Position numbers and translations under genes: made by a program. Under the pieces are notes generated by a model. That model did no database searches, was not told the origin of the DNA, and worked only from the letters and a program-made list of their open reading frames with translations. Positions 25,798-36,391 of a stretch of DNA of 64,000 bases are shown here, piece by piece; position 1 is the first letter of the stretch, and each line of letters starts with the position of its first letter. The stretch lies in the NCBI GenBank assembly GCA_948688495.1, contig CAPQSW010000012.1:3215-67214 (forward strand), written 5' to 3'. Source of the DNA: an uncultured Lachnospiraceae bacterium (GTDB lineage Bacteria; Bacillota; Clostridia; Lachnospirales; Lachnospiraceae).

Positions 25798-26331
25798 TTA
25801 TATTGTCGTCACCTGCTCCTCAAAATCATATTCATGCGGCGTCTTATTGTCTGTCTTATGCCCCACTGCCAGGGCAATCTCAAAGGAATAACCCTCTGGA
25901 ATCTTAAGTGCCTGTGAAAAATACTCCTTTTTCTCACCATGCAGGGCATCATATACGCAGCCAATAATCAATGATCCGAGCCCCAGGCTTTCTGCAGCTA
26001 ATGTCATATTCTGAACTGCAATACCGGCATCCACCGCACTCCATTTAAAACCATCCTCTGCACTCAGAAAAATCAGCACCGGCGCCTCATAATAAAAGTT
26101 GTGCGGCTGCTTTTCCTGTCCGCGCAGCTTCCTTTTCTCCTCATCCAACTCATTTAATATTGGATTATCACCACCTACAACTGAGAAACGTATCTCCTTC
26201 CGGTTCGTCCCGGTGGGCGCCTGCAGCCCCGCCTTCAAAATAATGTCTAACTCCTGACTGGTCGGCTTCACATTACTGTATGCCCTTGCAGAACTACGCT
26301 TCTCTATTACCTCTAATACTTGATTTGACAT
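25798..26331 (-). CDS. Nitroreductase family protein
   Basis: A 177-residue FMN-dependent oxidoreductase of the nitroreductase fold. Typical parts are RSSARAYSNVKPT at the N-terminus (FMN phosphate-binding Arg residues), the GLQAPTGTNRKEIRF segment, the DAGIAVQNMTLAAESLGLGS helix pair and the LAVGHKT end. It likely reduces quinones, nitro-compounds or flavins with NAD(P)H. The natural substrate is not predictable. ATG 26331 has GGAGG 8 bases upstream; a start five codons earlier overlaps that site. It stands alone between the PI-PLC gene and the permease cluster. Confidence 0.87.
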   Translation of the reverse strand: MSNQVLEVIEKRSSARAYSNVKPTSQELDIILKAGLQAPTGTNRKEIRFSVVGGDNPILNELDEEKRKLRGQEKQPHNFYYEAPVLIFLSAEDGFKWSAVDAGIAVQNMTLAAESLGLGSLIIGCVYDALHGEKKEYFSQALKIPEGYSFEIALAVGHKTDNKTPHEYDFEEQVTTI

Positions 26332-26398
26332 AACATTGTCCTCCATTTTTGTTTTTTATCATACAATACCACGGTATAAATGGCAATAGCTTTTCTTC

Positions 26399-29300
26399 CT
26401 ACTCCTTCACCTGCAAAAGCTCAAGGACCTTATGCCTTGTCACCTGCACCGCTGCCAAGGCCGCCCCGCAGACGCCTCCCAGAAGGTACAGCGCAAAACA
26501 GGCGGCAAACATCCATGCGCCTCTTGCAAACCGATCTGTATCATATAGGAAAAGCCCCATAAGCACCAGCGCAATGCCTGCAATGTTAAGCACAATCTGC
26601 ACCATCGCCAGCATACAGCGGGCACGTTTTTTTGTTACCCCTAAAACACGCAAGAACGCGGCTTCCTGCGCCGACTGCAGGATAACCAGAAACGGGCCGA
26701 ACAGCCCGATAAGCACGGCAGCAGCAACTGCGATAGGAAACAATGCATCCAGCAGCCCGCGGATGCGTGCAATGTCCGCAAGTCCCCCGGCGTCCAGATC
26801 GTAGGATGGGTTTGGAGAATACATCTCGCTTCGAGATCTCTTTTTCTCCAGAATTTCATCCAGCTCGTCAAGCCTTTCATTGTCTGCCAGTGTAAATTCA
26901 CAATGGTCCACGCTAAAATCCATACTGAAAAGTTTTGTAAGGTCACTTCCGATTCCTGCAAAAATACCGTTGCTAATGTTCACATCATCTGCCTCTGCGA
27001 TACCGATCACTTTATACGCCTTGTATCCCCCCGCTGTGGCGTCATCTTCCCCCTCTCCTGATCTCAGGATGAAATGCATGACGTCTGATATCACAGGAAT
27101 CTCATCGCCCAGAGAAATGCCAAGCGTATCCGCCAGCTCTTTCCCGACCAGGCACACCTGCCCGGTTCCCTCAAAGGCGGTAATGCCATAGCCTTTGGCA
27201 TATTTTACCGTACAGTCATTTCCCATATTGCGCACAAGATCATTTGTAATTGTCATGGTGATATCGCGTTCTGTGCCCTCCACCCGCGCACAAAAGCTGC
27301 TGTGACAGTAAAAATCTTTTACCAGGGGAGAACTAGACAGGTCTGTTACGGACGTAAAGGTAAAGTCTGACGCCTCCCCTTTCACACCAAGCCCATAAAA
27401 AGCATCCTGGTATGTAATTTTCGCCAATACAAAGGACCCAATGCCAGCAGCCAGGACAATTGCCAGGATTAATAATACTGCCGTCTTTCCGATTCCCCGC
27501 CGCATATGATTCCAGATATAAGCAGTCACATGCCGGACAGGGCCGTATTTCCTCCTCGGCATCCATTCCTCAAGAACAGAAAGCTTTTCCATATCAGGCT
27601 TCGCCAGAACCGCTGCATCTGTCTGCATTTTTGCAGCGCAAAAACCGACCGTCTTTGAAGTCCCCTTCGCCCCTTCCTGTAAAAGCAAAAGAGGCGGCAT
27701 TTTCTTCATGCCCCACAGGAAGAAGTAAGAAGACAGCGACACAAATAACATCTCTGACATCATGCATAGGATTATCACTCCAACAGAAACCTTTGCATTC
27801 GGAACATACCCTGCTGGCGCGGTATCCGCCATGGAAAGAAGCGCCCTTTCTGCTGTCTGCCTGGCATAGACAAACCCCGCTATGCCGCCAACGGACGCTG
27901 CCGGTACGGACACTGCTGCAAAAGGCAGCGCCACAGAGCCCGTCGCCACCCCGGCGGGAACGCCAAGCGTGCGCATAATAGCATATGTTTTCTTATTCCG
28001 CCCAATATAAAGATACACTGCAAGAAACAATGCCAGCGCCGCTCCTAAGACATACAGCACAGTTGTCAGCAAGGACGTAAATGCACCCATTGCCAGACTG
28101 TCCTTCACATCCATCCAGCCCCGGTCAGAAAACTTCAATTCCAGGTCCACTTTTTCTGCAAACAAATGGACAGCCTCATAGAACTCTTCTATATCAGCGG
28201 CGTCCTCGACAAAAAACACTCAGCTCGCCAGGTTTTGCCTTATAATCGTCCGGAATCTCCACCGGCAAAAGCGTCGACGGAACATAAATCGTATTTGGCG
28301 ACGGCCCATAGACGGAATTTCCCTTTCCGGCAGCGTACGCACCGACAATGGTAAGCGCTCTCATCTCCACGTATTCCGGTATCATCTTCTCATCAAACAC
28401 AACTGCCAGATTCTCTTTTGTCTCTCGTTCCGCTTTTGCATCGCCATGGCAAAGCTGGTCTCCCAGCCGGATACGGATACGCTCACCAACGGACAGCCCA
28501 AATTTCTCTAAGAAATCCGCACTTACCACACAGCCATCGGTATCCTCTGCCGTTAAGAGGCGTCCCTTGGATATAATAAGGCTCTGCCCGTTGAACCTCG
28601 GTATGGCGCGCATATCTGAAATGTACACAACATCATAAACCGTATTATTGTGATTGATGACATCTACCCACCCTCTCTGGCGTGCAAATTGTTTGGTTTC
28701 CAGATAATTGTCCGGCTGTCCGTCTATGACGCACAGGGCTCCCTCTCCTATCTCATGCGGCCGAAAGTATATGTACCGTTCCCCCTTATACGTAAATCCT
28801 GTATTGTCCACCATCACCAGGCAGCGGCATCCTTCTTCCAGCCTGTCGTAAAACTCCCTGGTATACGGAGATGGGGCATAAGAGGTATCTCCCAGGGGAA
28901 CCGGCTGAGTCATAAACGACTTCTCCATTTCAGAGCTTCGTTCGCTCGCGATAACTTTCACATCATCAAATTTCAGACAGATATGGTCCTCTGGAACAGA
29001 CGCCCCATCCTCATAGCCTTCATATGTGGCTTCAAATATTACACGCCCTCCATACTCCCCATCTCCGACAATACGTTTAAAATCCTCCACCAGTCCAGCC
29101 GTCATATATCTTGTATCGGCTAACGTCACGCCGGGCAGCGACGTAAATTCTTTCAATCCCTCCTCCGTCAGCCAGGGCTTATCCTCCGTTATATAAAAAT
29201 AACCATATACGACCTCATCCGTTTTGTCCGGTGAATAAATCGGTTCCGGTATCACCGGAAGATCCGGCACCTCATTATCCAAGGACGCAACTGCATGATA

Positions 29301-29453
29301 AAGACCTCTGGCATTCTTCGTTTCCCGCGTAGTGACCATGTAATCGGTAACGCGTGAAAATAATGCAAATGATGCGGCCGCAATCAAAAGAAACGATAAC
29401 AGCGTCTTTATCGGAGAACGCAGGAGCGTTTTTAGTGCAACTGATTTTCTCAT
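26399..29453 (-). pseudogene. FtsX-type ABC transporter permease, third copy, split by a +1 frameshift
   Basis: Two adjacent reading frames together reproduce the roughly 1000-residue permeases encoded upstream. The first (28194-29453) begins MRKSVALKTLLRSP and stops after ELSVFCRGRR. The second (up to about 28219) resumes with VEDAADIEEF, exactly where the intact paralogue reads SVFVEDASDIEAF. The cause is a run of six T in the coding strand (28211-28216 as A), where the intact copy has five. Both halves contain complete FtsX units: TM1, a large external domain, then three TM segments, repeated. The GTG that opens the second frame has no ribosome binding site. It could be a decaying gene, a phase-variable gene or a sequence error. 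Confidence 0.85.
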
Positions 29454-29456
29454 AAT

Positions 29457-32400
29457 TTACCCCTTTACTTGTAAAAGCTCTAATACTTTATGCCTTGTCA
29501 CCTGCACCGCCGCCAAGGCCGCCCCGCAGACGCCTCCCAGAAGGTACAGCGCATAACAGAAAGCAAAGGTCAAGGCTCCCCTTACAAACCTTCCCGGGTC
29601 GTACAAGGCAAACGCACCTGTTGCAAAAATTACACCAGCCATGCTAAGCGCAATCTGCTCAAACATCAGCATACACCGAGTACGTTTCTTCGTAACACCC
29701 AAAATGCGTAAAAAGGCGGCCTCCACCGCCGACTGTAAAATAACCAACAGCGGTCCGAACAATCCAATACACACAGCGGCTGCAACCGCAAGCGAAAACA
29801 ACGATTCCAAAAGTCTGCGGATGCGCTCGATATTAGCAAGCCCCCCAGCATCAATATGATAGGACACATCGACCGAATACATGACGCTGCCGCCCTGTAT
29901 TTGTTTCATGCGCTCCTTCAGTTCGTCAAGCCTGTCATTGTCTGCCAGCGTAAATTCGCAGTGCTCAATCGGAAAATCCATGGAATAAAGCTTTGTCAGG
30001 TCCGTATTTATCCCTGCAAAAATCCGATTCCTGACATTTGCATCCTCAGAATCTATCACTCCAATGACTTTATACATTTTAAATGCGTTCGTTACTGCCT
30101 CCCCGCTCTGCTCATCAAGCATAGTATACAGGAAATCGGACAGTATACCGATCTCATCACCCGGGGAAATGTTAAGCTCCCCCGCAAGCTCCTCCCCGAC
30201 CAGACAGATCTGGGCCGTGCCTTCAAAGGAAGAAATATCAAATCCGCTGATATATTCCACGGCACAGTCATCCCCCAGATTCCGGGCAAGATCACTTGTA
30301 ATCGTCATAAGGATATTGATATTCTCCTCCTCGCCTTTGATGCGCACGCCAAAATTGTCATAACAGTAAAAGTCTTTTACCAGCGGCGAGTCAGACAGTC
30401 CTTTGACAGAATTAAATATAAAATCCGATGCCGTGCATTTTACACCAAGTTCATAGAAAGCATCCTTATAGGTAATCCTTGCCAGAACCATCGTTCCAAT
30501 TCCGGCAGCCAGCACAATTGCCAGAACGAACGACAGGGCAGTTTTCCCCACAGCACGCCGCATATGACGCCAGATATAAGCGGCTGTATGGCGGACAGGG
30601 CCATAGCTGCCCCGCGGTATGGATTCCTTACAAGCGGAGAGCTTTGCAGCATCGAACCTGGCAAACGGAATATCCGCTGCGTCATTTGAGATATCCAACA
30701 TTTTCCCAGCCACTGCGCGCCTCCTTACACCCTCGTGCAGCAGTTCCAACGGAGGGGTCTTTTTCATTTTCCCGAGAAAAAAGTAAGCGGAAATTGAGAC
30801 GAACAACAGTTCTAAGACCAGGCACAGGATTACAGTACCGGCAGAAAGCTTTGCATCTGGGACATACCCGATCGGCATGCTGCCTTTCATGCGCGCAAGC
30901 GCCTTCGCCGCCGTCCCCTGCGCATAATACAATCCCACACTGCCGCCAATTGCCACGGCAAACACTGCCACCGCCGCAAAAGGCAGCAGAACAGAGTTTG
31001 ATGCTGATTTCCCGGGAACGCCGAGCATACGCATAACAGCGTATGTTTTTTTATTCCGCCCGATATAAAGGAATACCGCCAAAAACAATGCCAGAACCGC
31101 CCCCGCAATGTACAAAACAGTTGTCAATAGAGACGTAAATGCCCCCATTTCAAAGCTGTCCTTCACATCCAGCCATCCCCGGTCCGAAAATTCCAGATCA
31201 AGGTCCAGCCTTTCTGCAAATTCTTCCGCAGCCTCATGAAACGCTTCTATGTCGGAGGCGTCCTCAACAAAAACACTGAAATCATTCGGCACTGGTTCAT
31301 GATCTGTCGGCACATCCACCGGTAAGAGGCCGGCCGGCACATAGATGGTATTAGGCGAATAGGAGTACGCAGATTCCACATCGGTACCGGCAGCAGCGTA
31401 TGCGCCGACAATGGGAATATCTATCGTCTTATCAAATCCAGGCACATCCTCCCCCTCAATAATATTTTTCTCGGGAAGCAGCCTGTCCGCCAACTGGATG
31501 CTGATACTGTCGCCGACAGATAAGCCGTGCATTTTCAGGAAGCTTTCACTAACCACGCAGCCGTCCGTATCCCCGGCAGCCAGAAGACGTCCCTCTACAA
31601 TTTCCAGCCTCTGGTCGTTAAACTTGGGGATGGCGCGCATGTCCGAGGTGTACCCAATCTCATAGGCGCGGAGGTTATAATTGATCGCATCCGCCCAGCC
31701 TTTCTGGCGCGCAAAGGATTCTGTCTCCAAATAATTGTCAGAAACCCCGTCTATCACGCGCAGGGCGTCCAGACCGTATTCAGGGAAAAAGTACACGCCC
31801 GACCTCTCGCCGCCCGGGGACTGGTTTGCTGCCAGCACAAGACACCGGCTCCCTTTTTTTAGGCTGTCATAAAACGCCCGCGTAAATGACGACCTGGCAT
31901 AATACATCTCTCCCAATGCCACATGCTCCGTTACAATGGAGGTCCCCTCCTCCATCCCTTCTTCCCTGCCGGCGATGACCTTAACATCATCAAATTTTAG
32001 ACAGACATGGTCTTCTAAGATGTACGGGTCTTCCTCATCGTCAATATATCCGTTATATGTGCCTTCAAACAATACATGGTCCGTACCTCCCAGCAGGCAG
32101 TCATAATCTTCCACCAGCCCGGCCGTCCAATATCTTGTGTCAGCAAGCGTCACACCGGGCAGCGATGTAAATTCTTTAAGCTCCTCCTTGGCCGGCCACG
32201 GCTTATCCTCTGTTTCATATACAACGCCATAACCATTCGTCGCCCATCCGTTCGGCGACTGCACATGCTTCGTCTCAATCGTAATATCTGGTACTTCATT
32301 ATCCAGGGATGCAACTCCATGATAAAAATTTTTGGCATTCCTTGTCTCCCGCGTGGTGACGGCATAGTCTGTAACGCGCGAAAACAGTGCAAACGAAGCC

Positions 32401-32477
32401 GCCGCAATCAGAAGAAATGTAAGTAACGTTTTCAAGGGCGCGCGCAGTAATGACTTTAAAGCCATTGATTTTCTCAT
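29457..32477 (-). CDS. FtsX-type ABC transporter permease, second copy
   Basis: A 1006-residue integral membrane protein beginning MRKSMALKSLLRAPLKTLL. Layout: TM1 (about 14-33), an external domain of about 420 residues, three TM helices (about 470-610, including LFLAVFLYIGRNKKTY), a cytoplasmic linker, a fifth TM (AVGKTALSFVLAIVLAAGIG), a second external domain of about 220 residues, and three C-terminal TM helices ending VTRHKVLELLQVKG. This is the duplicated FtsX/MacB-like arrangement. It lies 23 bases after the first permease and 3 bases before the third. A longer in-frame start reaching into the preceding gene is rejected because it lacks a ribosome binding site and breaks the paralogue alignment. 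Confidence 0.88.
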   Translation of the reverse strand: MRKSMALKSLLRAPLKTLLTFLLIAAASFALFSRVTDYAVTTRETRNAKNFYHGVASLDNEVPDITIETKHVQSPNGWATNGYGVVYETEDKPWPAKEELKEFTSLPGVTLADTRYWTAGLVEDYDCLLGGTDHVLFEGTYNGYIDDEEDPYILEDHVCLKFDDVKVIAGREEGMEEGTSIVTEHVALGEMYYARSSFTRAFYDSLKKGSRCLVLAANQSPGGERSGVYFFPEYGLDALRVIDGVSDNYLETESFARQKGWADAINYNLRAYEIGYTSDMRAIPKFNDQRLEIVEGRLLAAGDTDGCVVSESFLKMHGLSVGDSISIQLADRLLPEKNIIEGEDVPGFDKTIDIPIVGAYAAAGTDVESAYSYSPNTIYVPAGLLPVDVPTDHEPVPNDFSVFVEDASDIEAFHEAAEEFAERLDLDLEFSDRGWLDVKDSFEMGAFTSLLTTVLYIAGAVLALFLAVFLYIGRNKKTYAVMRMLGVPGKSASNSVLLPFAAVAVFAVAIGGSVGLYYAQGTAAKALARMKGSMPIGYVPDAKLSAGTVILCLVLELLFVSISAYFFLGKMKKTPPLELLHEGVRRRAVAGKMLDISNDAADIPFARFDAAKLSACKESIPRGSYGPVRHTAAYIWRHMRRAVGKTALSFVLAIVLAAGIGTMVLARITYKDAFYELGVKCTASDFIFNSVKGLSDSPLVKDFYCYDNFGVRIKGEEENINILMTITSDLARNLGDDCAVEYISGFDISSFEGTAQICLVGEELAGELNISPGDEIGILSDFLYTMLDEQSGEAVTNAFKMYKVIGVIDSEDANVRNRIFAGINTDLTKLYSMDFPIEHCEFTLADNDRLDELKERMKQIQGGSVMYSVDVSYHIDAGGLANIERIRRLLESLFSLAVAAAVCIGLFGPLLVILQSAVEAAFLRILGVTKKRTRCMLMFEQIALSMAGVIFATGAFALYDPGRFVRGALTFAFCYALYLLGGVCGAALAAVQVTRHKVLELLQVKG

Positions 32478-32500
32478 AATATCTGCCTTTCTCCTTCCCC

Positions 32501-35500
32501 CTATTCTCTTCCCTGCAGAAGCTCCAGCGCCCGTCCCCTCGTCACATGTACTGCCGCCGCAAACGCCCCGCAGAGGCATCCTAAAAAGTACAATATGTAA
32601 CAAAAGGCAAGTGTCTCTTTACTCCTTGCAAAAAGTCCCGGACTATACAACGCCAGCCCGCACGCCACAAAAACAATCCCTGCTGCACACAGAAGAATCT
32701 GCTCCACCGCAAGCATGCAGCGGGCGCGTTTCTTCGTAACGCCAAGAATGCGCAAGAATGCCGCTTCCCTTGCTGACTGCAGGATAACAAGGCCAGAAGC
32801 GAGCAAACCAACCGCCACAGCAGCAGTAATGGCAATGGGGAAAAGTGATTCCAGCAGACTGCAGATGCGCTCCACATTTTTCAGTCCTTCCGAATCAATA
32901 TAATAAGACGCCATCGGCGCATACTTCCTGCCATTTGTCTTTTGCCCTGACAGCATGCCGTCCAACTGCTCAAGCCTTTCATTATCAGAAAGCGTAAATT
33001 CACAAAAGCTGCATGGGAAAGGCTGTCCATAGACGCCTTTCATATTATCGTTTATCCCAGCAAAGATATTGCCGCTTACCTCTATATTGTCTGATTCTAT
33101 CACTCCTATCACCTGATAGGCCACGGTCCGCTGCTCCACCGCTGAAGCGAGACTTTGTTCCCCATCTGCCACGGCGCTTAAAAGCACCTCATTGTTTTTG
33201 TACATTCCCTCAATGGTAGAATAGTAGCCGTCCGATATCAAAGCAATTTCATCTCCCGGACGGATACCAAGCGTTTCTGCAAGCCCGCTTCCAATCAGGC
33301 AGACTGCTTCATCACTCTCAAAATCAGAACTGCCCCACCCTTTTGCATACGCAATCTTTCCTTTATTTTCCAGATAACGGTCCATTTTGTTTGTAAACGT
33401 CATCTGTGTATGAAGCTCTTTGTCGTCTATGCGCACAGTAAAGCCCCCATAACAGTATAACTCATCCAATAAATCGGACCCGGACATTTCCAATATTGAG
33501 GATGAGGAAAAATCCAACGCCCTGCCTTTCACATCAATTTCCTGGAAAGCATCCTCATAAGCAAGCTTTGTCAGCTCAAACATTCCGATCCCAGACGCCA
33601 GCAAAACCATAATGATAAGCGATACCATTGTTTTCCCTATGCCGCGCCGCATATGGCGGAAAATATAGGCGGATACCTGACGAAAAGCGCGATATGTCCT
33701 GTCCGCTGTCATCATTCCAGCAGCAGAAACCTTTGCCGCATCAAGCCGCACCACCGCAAGCGTCCCGGCATCACTGGAAGAATCTGCCGTTTCCTTTTTC
33801 ACCACTTTCCATTTCTGCTTTTTCTCAAACCTAATCCTCCCCGTATTTTCCCACAGCAGATCTAACGGCGGTGTTTTTCCCATTTTCCTCAAAAAGAAAA
33901 CCGTAACTGCCAGTATAAATCCTGCCTCAAGGCACAAACACAGAGCTATCGTCCAAACGGAGACGGATGCGTCCAACCGATAACCGGCAGAATCATCAAT
34001 CGTTATGGCTGCAAGCGCTTTTTCTACTGTCCCCATGGTATAGAAACTCCCAGCCATACCGCCAATTATCACAGCAGACACAGATATCACAGAAAGCGGC
34101 AGTACAACCGCATTTCGCGCCTTTAAGGCAGAGGCTCCCAATGTACGCATAATACCGTAAACATTTTGATTTCTCTTGATGTAAAGGTAAACTGCCAAAA
34201 ACAAAGCCAGCACTGCCCCTATGCCATACAACACTGCTGTCAGAAATGACGTAAGGAAACCTGTTTCAAAACTATCCTTCACGCCAAACCATCCTCCGTC
34301 TGAAAACCGCAGCGCCAGATTCATCTGAGCTGCAAACAGCTCGGTGCTTTCCCGAAATGTTTCAATATCAAGGGCATCCTCCGCAAAGACACTGAACTCC
34401 CCAGGCGAAAATTCATAATCAGCAGGAATTTCCACCGACAGAAGCGACGCCGGTACAAAAACCGTACTTGGGGAATAAGCCCATTTAAATTCCGACACAC
34501 GCATATTCGCATCATCGGTAAACCGATATGCACCTATAATTTCAAGCTCCGCATCAACAGTAAAATCCGAAAGTTCATTTTCATTATCTGCCGTTGCACC
34601 GTATACAGCATTTTGATGGAACAGCTTATCGCCTAACTTTACGGTAATCCTGTCACCTACAGACAAACCATATTCTTCCAGAAAACGCTCACTTACAACA
34701 CAGGCATCCGCATCCTCTGCCGTCAACGCCCTTCCTTCTGCCATAACCATATTCCGCTCGTTAAAACGTGGAATGGCGCGCATGTCCGAAGTGTATACCA
34801 TATCATAAGTAAAAAGGCTCTGGTTAATTGCCGCAATCTTTCCCTGGTAATAGGCAAACGCTTCCGTTCCCAGATAATCTTCCCCTAATCCGTCTATACT
34901 CTTTAATGATTTCTCCCCAGGATCCAGCTCCAGGTTTTTCCCGGTTATAACGTTATAACTTCCTACAAGCAGGAATCTTCTCCCCTTCTCTATCCCATCA
35001 AAAAATTCCCGTGGGTATGGGGTCTTCTCCTCACCCATATCTTCAATTACTGTGGCCTTTATTGCAACCGGTTCATCATCTTTAAGTTCCATACCTCCGG
35101 CAAGCGCCGTAACATCCTTGAAGATTAACTGGATTTCGCTATCTTCATCCGGGATATCCTCATATCCATCATATGTCCCTTCCAATACAAAATCGGCCGC
35201 ACTTCCCAATCCATCTTCACCAACCAGGCGTTTATAATCTCCAATGCGGCCCGCCGTCATATATCTCATATCCGCCAGGGTGACGCCGGGCAGCGTTGAA
35301 AATTCATGTAACTGCGCCTCTGTCGGCCACGGCTTGTCTTCCGTTTTATTGACCGCAGCCGTCCCCCCATCGGAGGTATACTCGATCACAATCCTGTCCG
35401 GCACAGTATTGTCAAGAGCGGCAGCTCCATGATAGACATCCCTGGCAGCCGCCATCTCCCGCATTGTAACAGCACAGTCTGTGATACGCGAAAACAGCGC

Positions 35501-35587
35501 AAACGAAGCCGCCGCAATTAAAAGAAATGTCAGTAATGTCTTTACGGGCGCGCGCAGTAATGATTTTAAAGCAATCGTTTTTCTCAT
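32501..35587 (-). CDS. FtsX-type ABC transporter permease, first copy
   Basis: A 1028-residue permease, MRKTIALKSLLRAPVKTLL at the start and VTRGRALELLQGRE at the end, with the same two FtsX units and two large external domains as the next two genes. It is the most divergent of the three and the one adjacent to the ATPase (3-base gap). FtsX/MacB-like permeases couple cytosolic ATP hydrolysis to movement of periplasmic or external domains and often act in peptide-antibiotic resistance, lipoprotein traffic or signalling with a two-component system. The function here is inferred from that context only. Confidence 0.87.
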   Translation of the reverse strand: MRKTIALKSLLRAPVKTLLTFLLIAAASFALFSRITDCAVTMREMAAARDVYHGAAALDNTVPDRIVIEYTSDGGTAAVNKTEDKPWPTEAQLHEFSTLPGVTLADMRYMTAGRIGDYKRLVGEDGLGSAADFVLEGTYDGYEDIPDEDSEIQLIFKDVTALAGGMELKDDEPVAIKATVIEDMGEEKTPYPREFFDGIEKGRRFLLVGSYNVITGKNLELDPGEKSLKSIDGLGEDYLGTEAFAYYQGKIAAINQSLFTYDMVYTSDMRAIPRFNERNMVMAEGRALTAEDADACVVSERFLEEYGLSVGDRITVKLGDKLFHQNAVYGATADNENELSDFTVDAELEIIGAYRFTDDANMRVSEFKWAYSPSTVFVPASLLSVEIPADYEFSPGEFSVFAEDALDIETFRESTELFAAQMNLALRFSDGGWFGVKDSFETGFLTSFLTAVLYGIGAVLALFLAVYLYIKRNQNVYGIMRTLGASALKARNAVVLPLSVISVSAVIIGGMAGSFYTMGTVEKALAAITIDDSAGYRLDASVSVWTIALCLCLEAGFILAVTVFFLRKMGKTPPLDLLWENTGRIRFEKKQKWKVVKKETADSSSDAGTLAVVRLDAAKVSAAGMMTADRTYRAFRQVSAYIFRHMRRGIGKTMVSLIIMVLLASGIGMFELTKLAYEDAFQEIDVKGRALDFSSSSILEMSGSDLLDELYCYGGFTVRIDDKELHTQMTFTNKMDRYLENKGKIAYAKGWGSSDFESDEAVCLIGSGLAETLGIRPGDEIALISDGYYSTIEGMYKNNEVLLSAVADGEQSLASAVEQRTVAYQVIGVIESDNIEVSGNIFAGINDNMKGVYGQPFPCSFCEFTLSDNERLEQLDGMLSGQKTNGRKYAPMASYYIDSEGLKNVERICSLLESLFPIAITAAVAVGLLASGLVILQSAREAAFLRILGVTKKRARCMLAVEQILLCAAGIVFVACGLALYSPGLFARSKETLAFCYILYFLGCLCGAFAAAVHVTRGRALELLQGRE

Positions 35588-35590
35588 AAT

Positions 35591-36277
35591 CTACCTCCAT
35601 TCCTTATGTTCTATCATCCCCTCACGCAGCTCGCCATCCCGCATCCTGAGCGCAATGTCAGCCGCCTCGGCAACCTCCATATCATGCGTGACAATAATGA
35701 CGCAGTACCCCTTCTCATGTGCAAGGCTGCACAGGATATCAATAATATTCTGCGTATTTGCACCGTCAAGATTCCCGGTCGGCTCATCCCCGAGTATAAT
35801 CCTTGCATTAGATGCAAGGCTCCTGGCAATCGCCACACGCTGCCGCTCTCCACCGGACAGCTTGGATGGGAAACGTCCCATCTGCTCTTTCGTGATACCC
35901 ACGCCTTCCAGCAGCGCCTTGGCCCGGGGCCTTGCGTCCTTTGGATTTACTCCGCACAGCTCCATGGGAAAGCAGACGTTTTCCATAACTGTCATCAGCG
36001 GAAACAGATGGAATGCCTGGAAAATCATAGAAATACTTTCCCGGCGGTAGCGGTCAAGGTTCAGTCCCGCAAGGCTGTCGCCATTAAAGGCAACCTCGCC
36101 CTCCGTCGGCAGGTCCAGACCTGCCAGCAGAGAAAGCAGTGTCGATTTCCCCGAACCGGAAGGCCCCACAACCGCATAGACATTTCCCTCCTCGAACACA
36201 CAGGAAACCCCGGAAACAGCGGCCTTTGACGCATGCTTGTATGAATATGAAACATTATCTAAAGTTAAAGTTGACAT
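35591..36277 (-). CDS. ABC transporter ATP-binding protein (MacB/LolD/BceA type)
   Basis: A 228-residue ATPase with Walker A GPSGSGKST (about residues 35-43), Q-loop IFQAFHLFP, signature LSGGERQRVAIARSL, Walker B ILGDEPTGNLD and the switch histidine in VIIVTHD. The GNLDxxNT D-loop extension is typical of the MacB/LolD/BceA class that partners FtsX-like permeases. It is the first gene of the four-gene ABC operon, with AGGAGG upstream, separated from the PepSY-like gene by a terminator. Confidence 0.93.
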   Translation of the reverse strand: MSTLTLDNVSYSYKHASKAAVSGVSCVFEEGNVYAVVGPSGSGKSTLLSLLAGLDLPTEGEVAFNGDSLAGLNLDRYRRESISMIFQAFHLFPLMTVMENVCFPMELCGVNPKDARPRAKALLEGVGITKEQMGRFPSKLSGGERQRVAIARSLASNARIILGDEPTGNLDGANTQNIIDILCSLAHEKGYCVIIVTHDMEVAEAADIALRMRDGELREGMIEHKEWR

Positions 36278-36308
36278 ATTGATTCCTCCTTATGTGAGCC
36301 TGTGCAGC

Positions 36309-36351
36309 AAAAAAACATCCAGGCAGATATTTATATCTTACCTGAATGTTT
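36309..36351 (-). terminator. Rho-independent terminator before the ABC operon
   Basis: On the minus strand AAACAT-t-CAGG pairs with CCTG-g-ATGTTT across an 18-base loop, and seven T follow. It separates the two-component/PepSY genes from the ABC genes, implying a separate or read-through-controlled transcript for the transporter. Confidence 0.8.
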
Positions 36352-36391
36352 CGTCGTACTTTCGGTATAGTTGTGTCATAGATGTGAAATT

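Noticed and set aside
28194..28219. Independent start of a second permease gene at the GTG near 28219
   Set aside because: There is no ribosome binding site, the frame begins inside a T run, and the sequence continues exactly where the intact paralogue continues. It is the downstream half of a frameshifted gene.
29856..30689. Plus-strand open frame of 277 codons opposite the second permease
   Set aside because: Antisense to conserved permease sequence, with Cys/His-rich composition of a shadow frame.
32478..32603. 42-codon N-terminal extension of the second permease
   Set aside because: It overlaps the end of the first permease gene, lacks a ribosome binding site, and the paralogues all begin at MRK.
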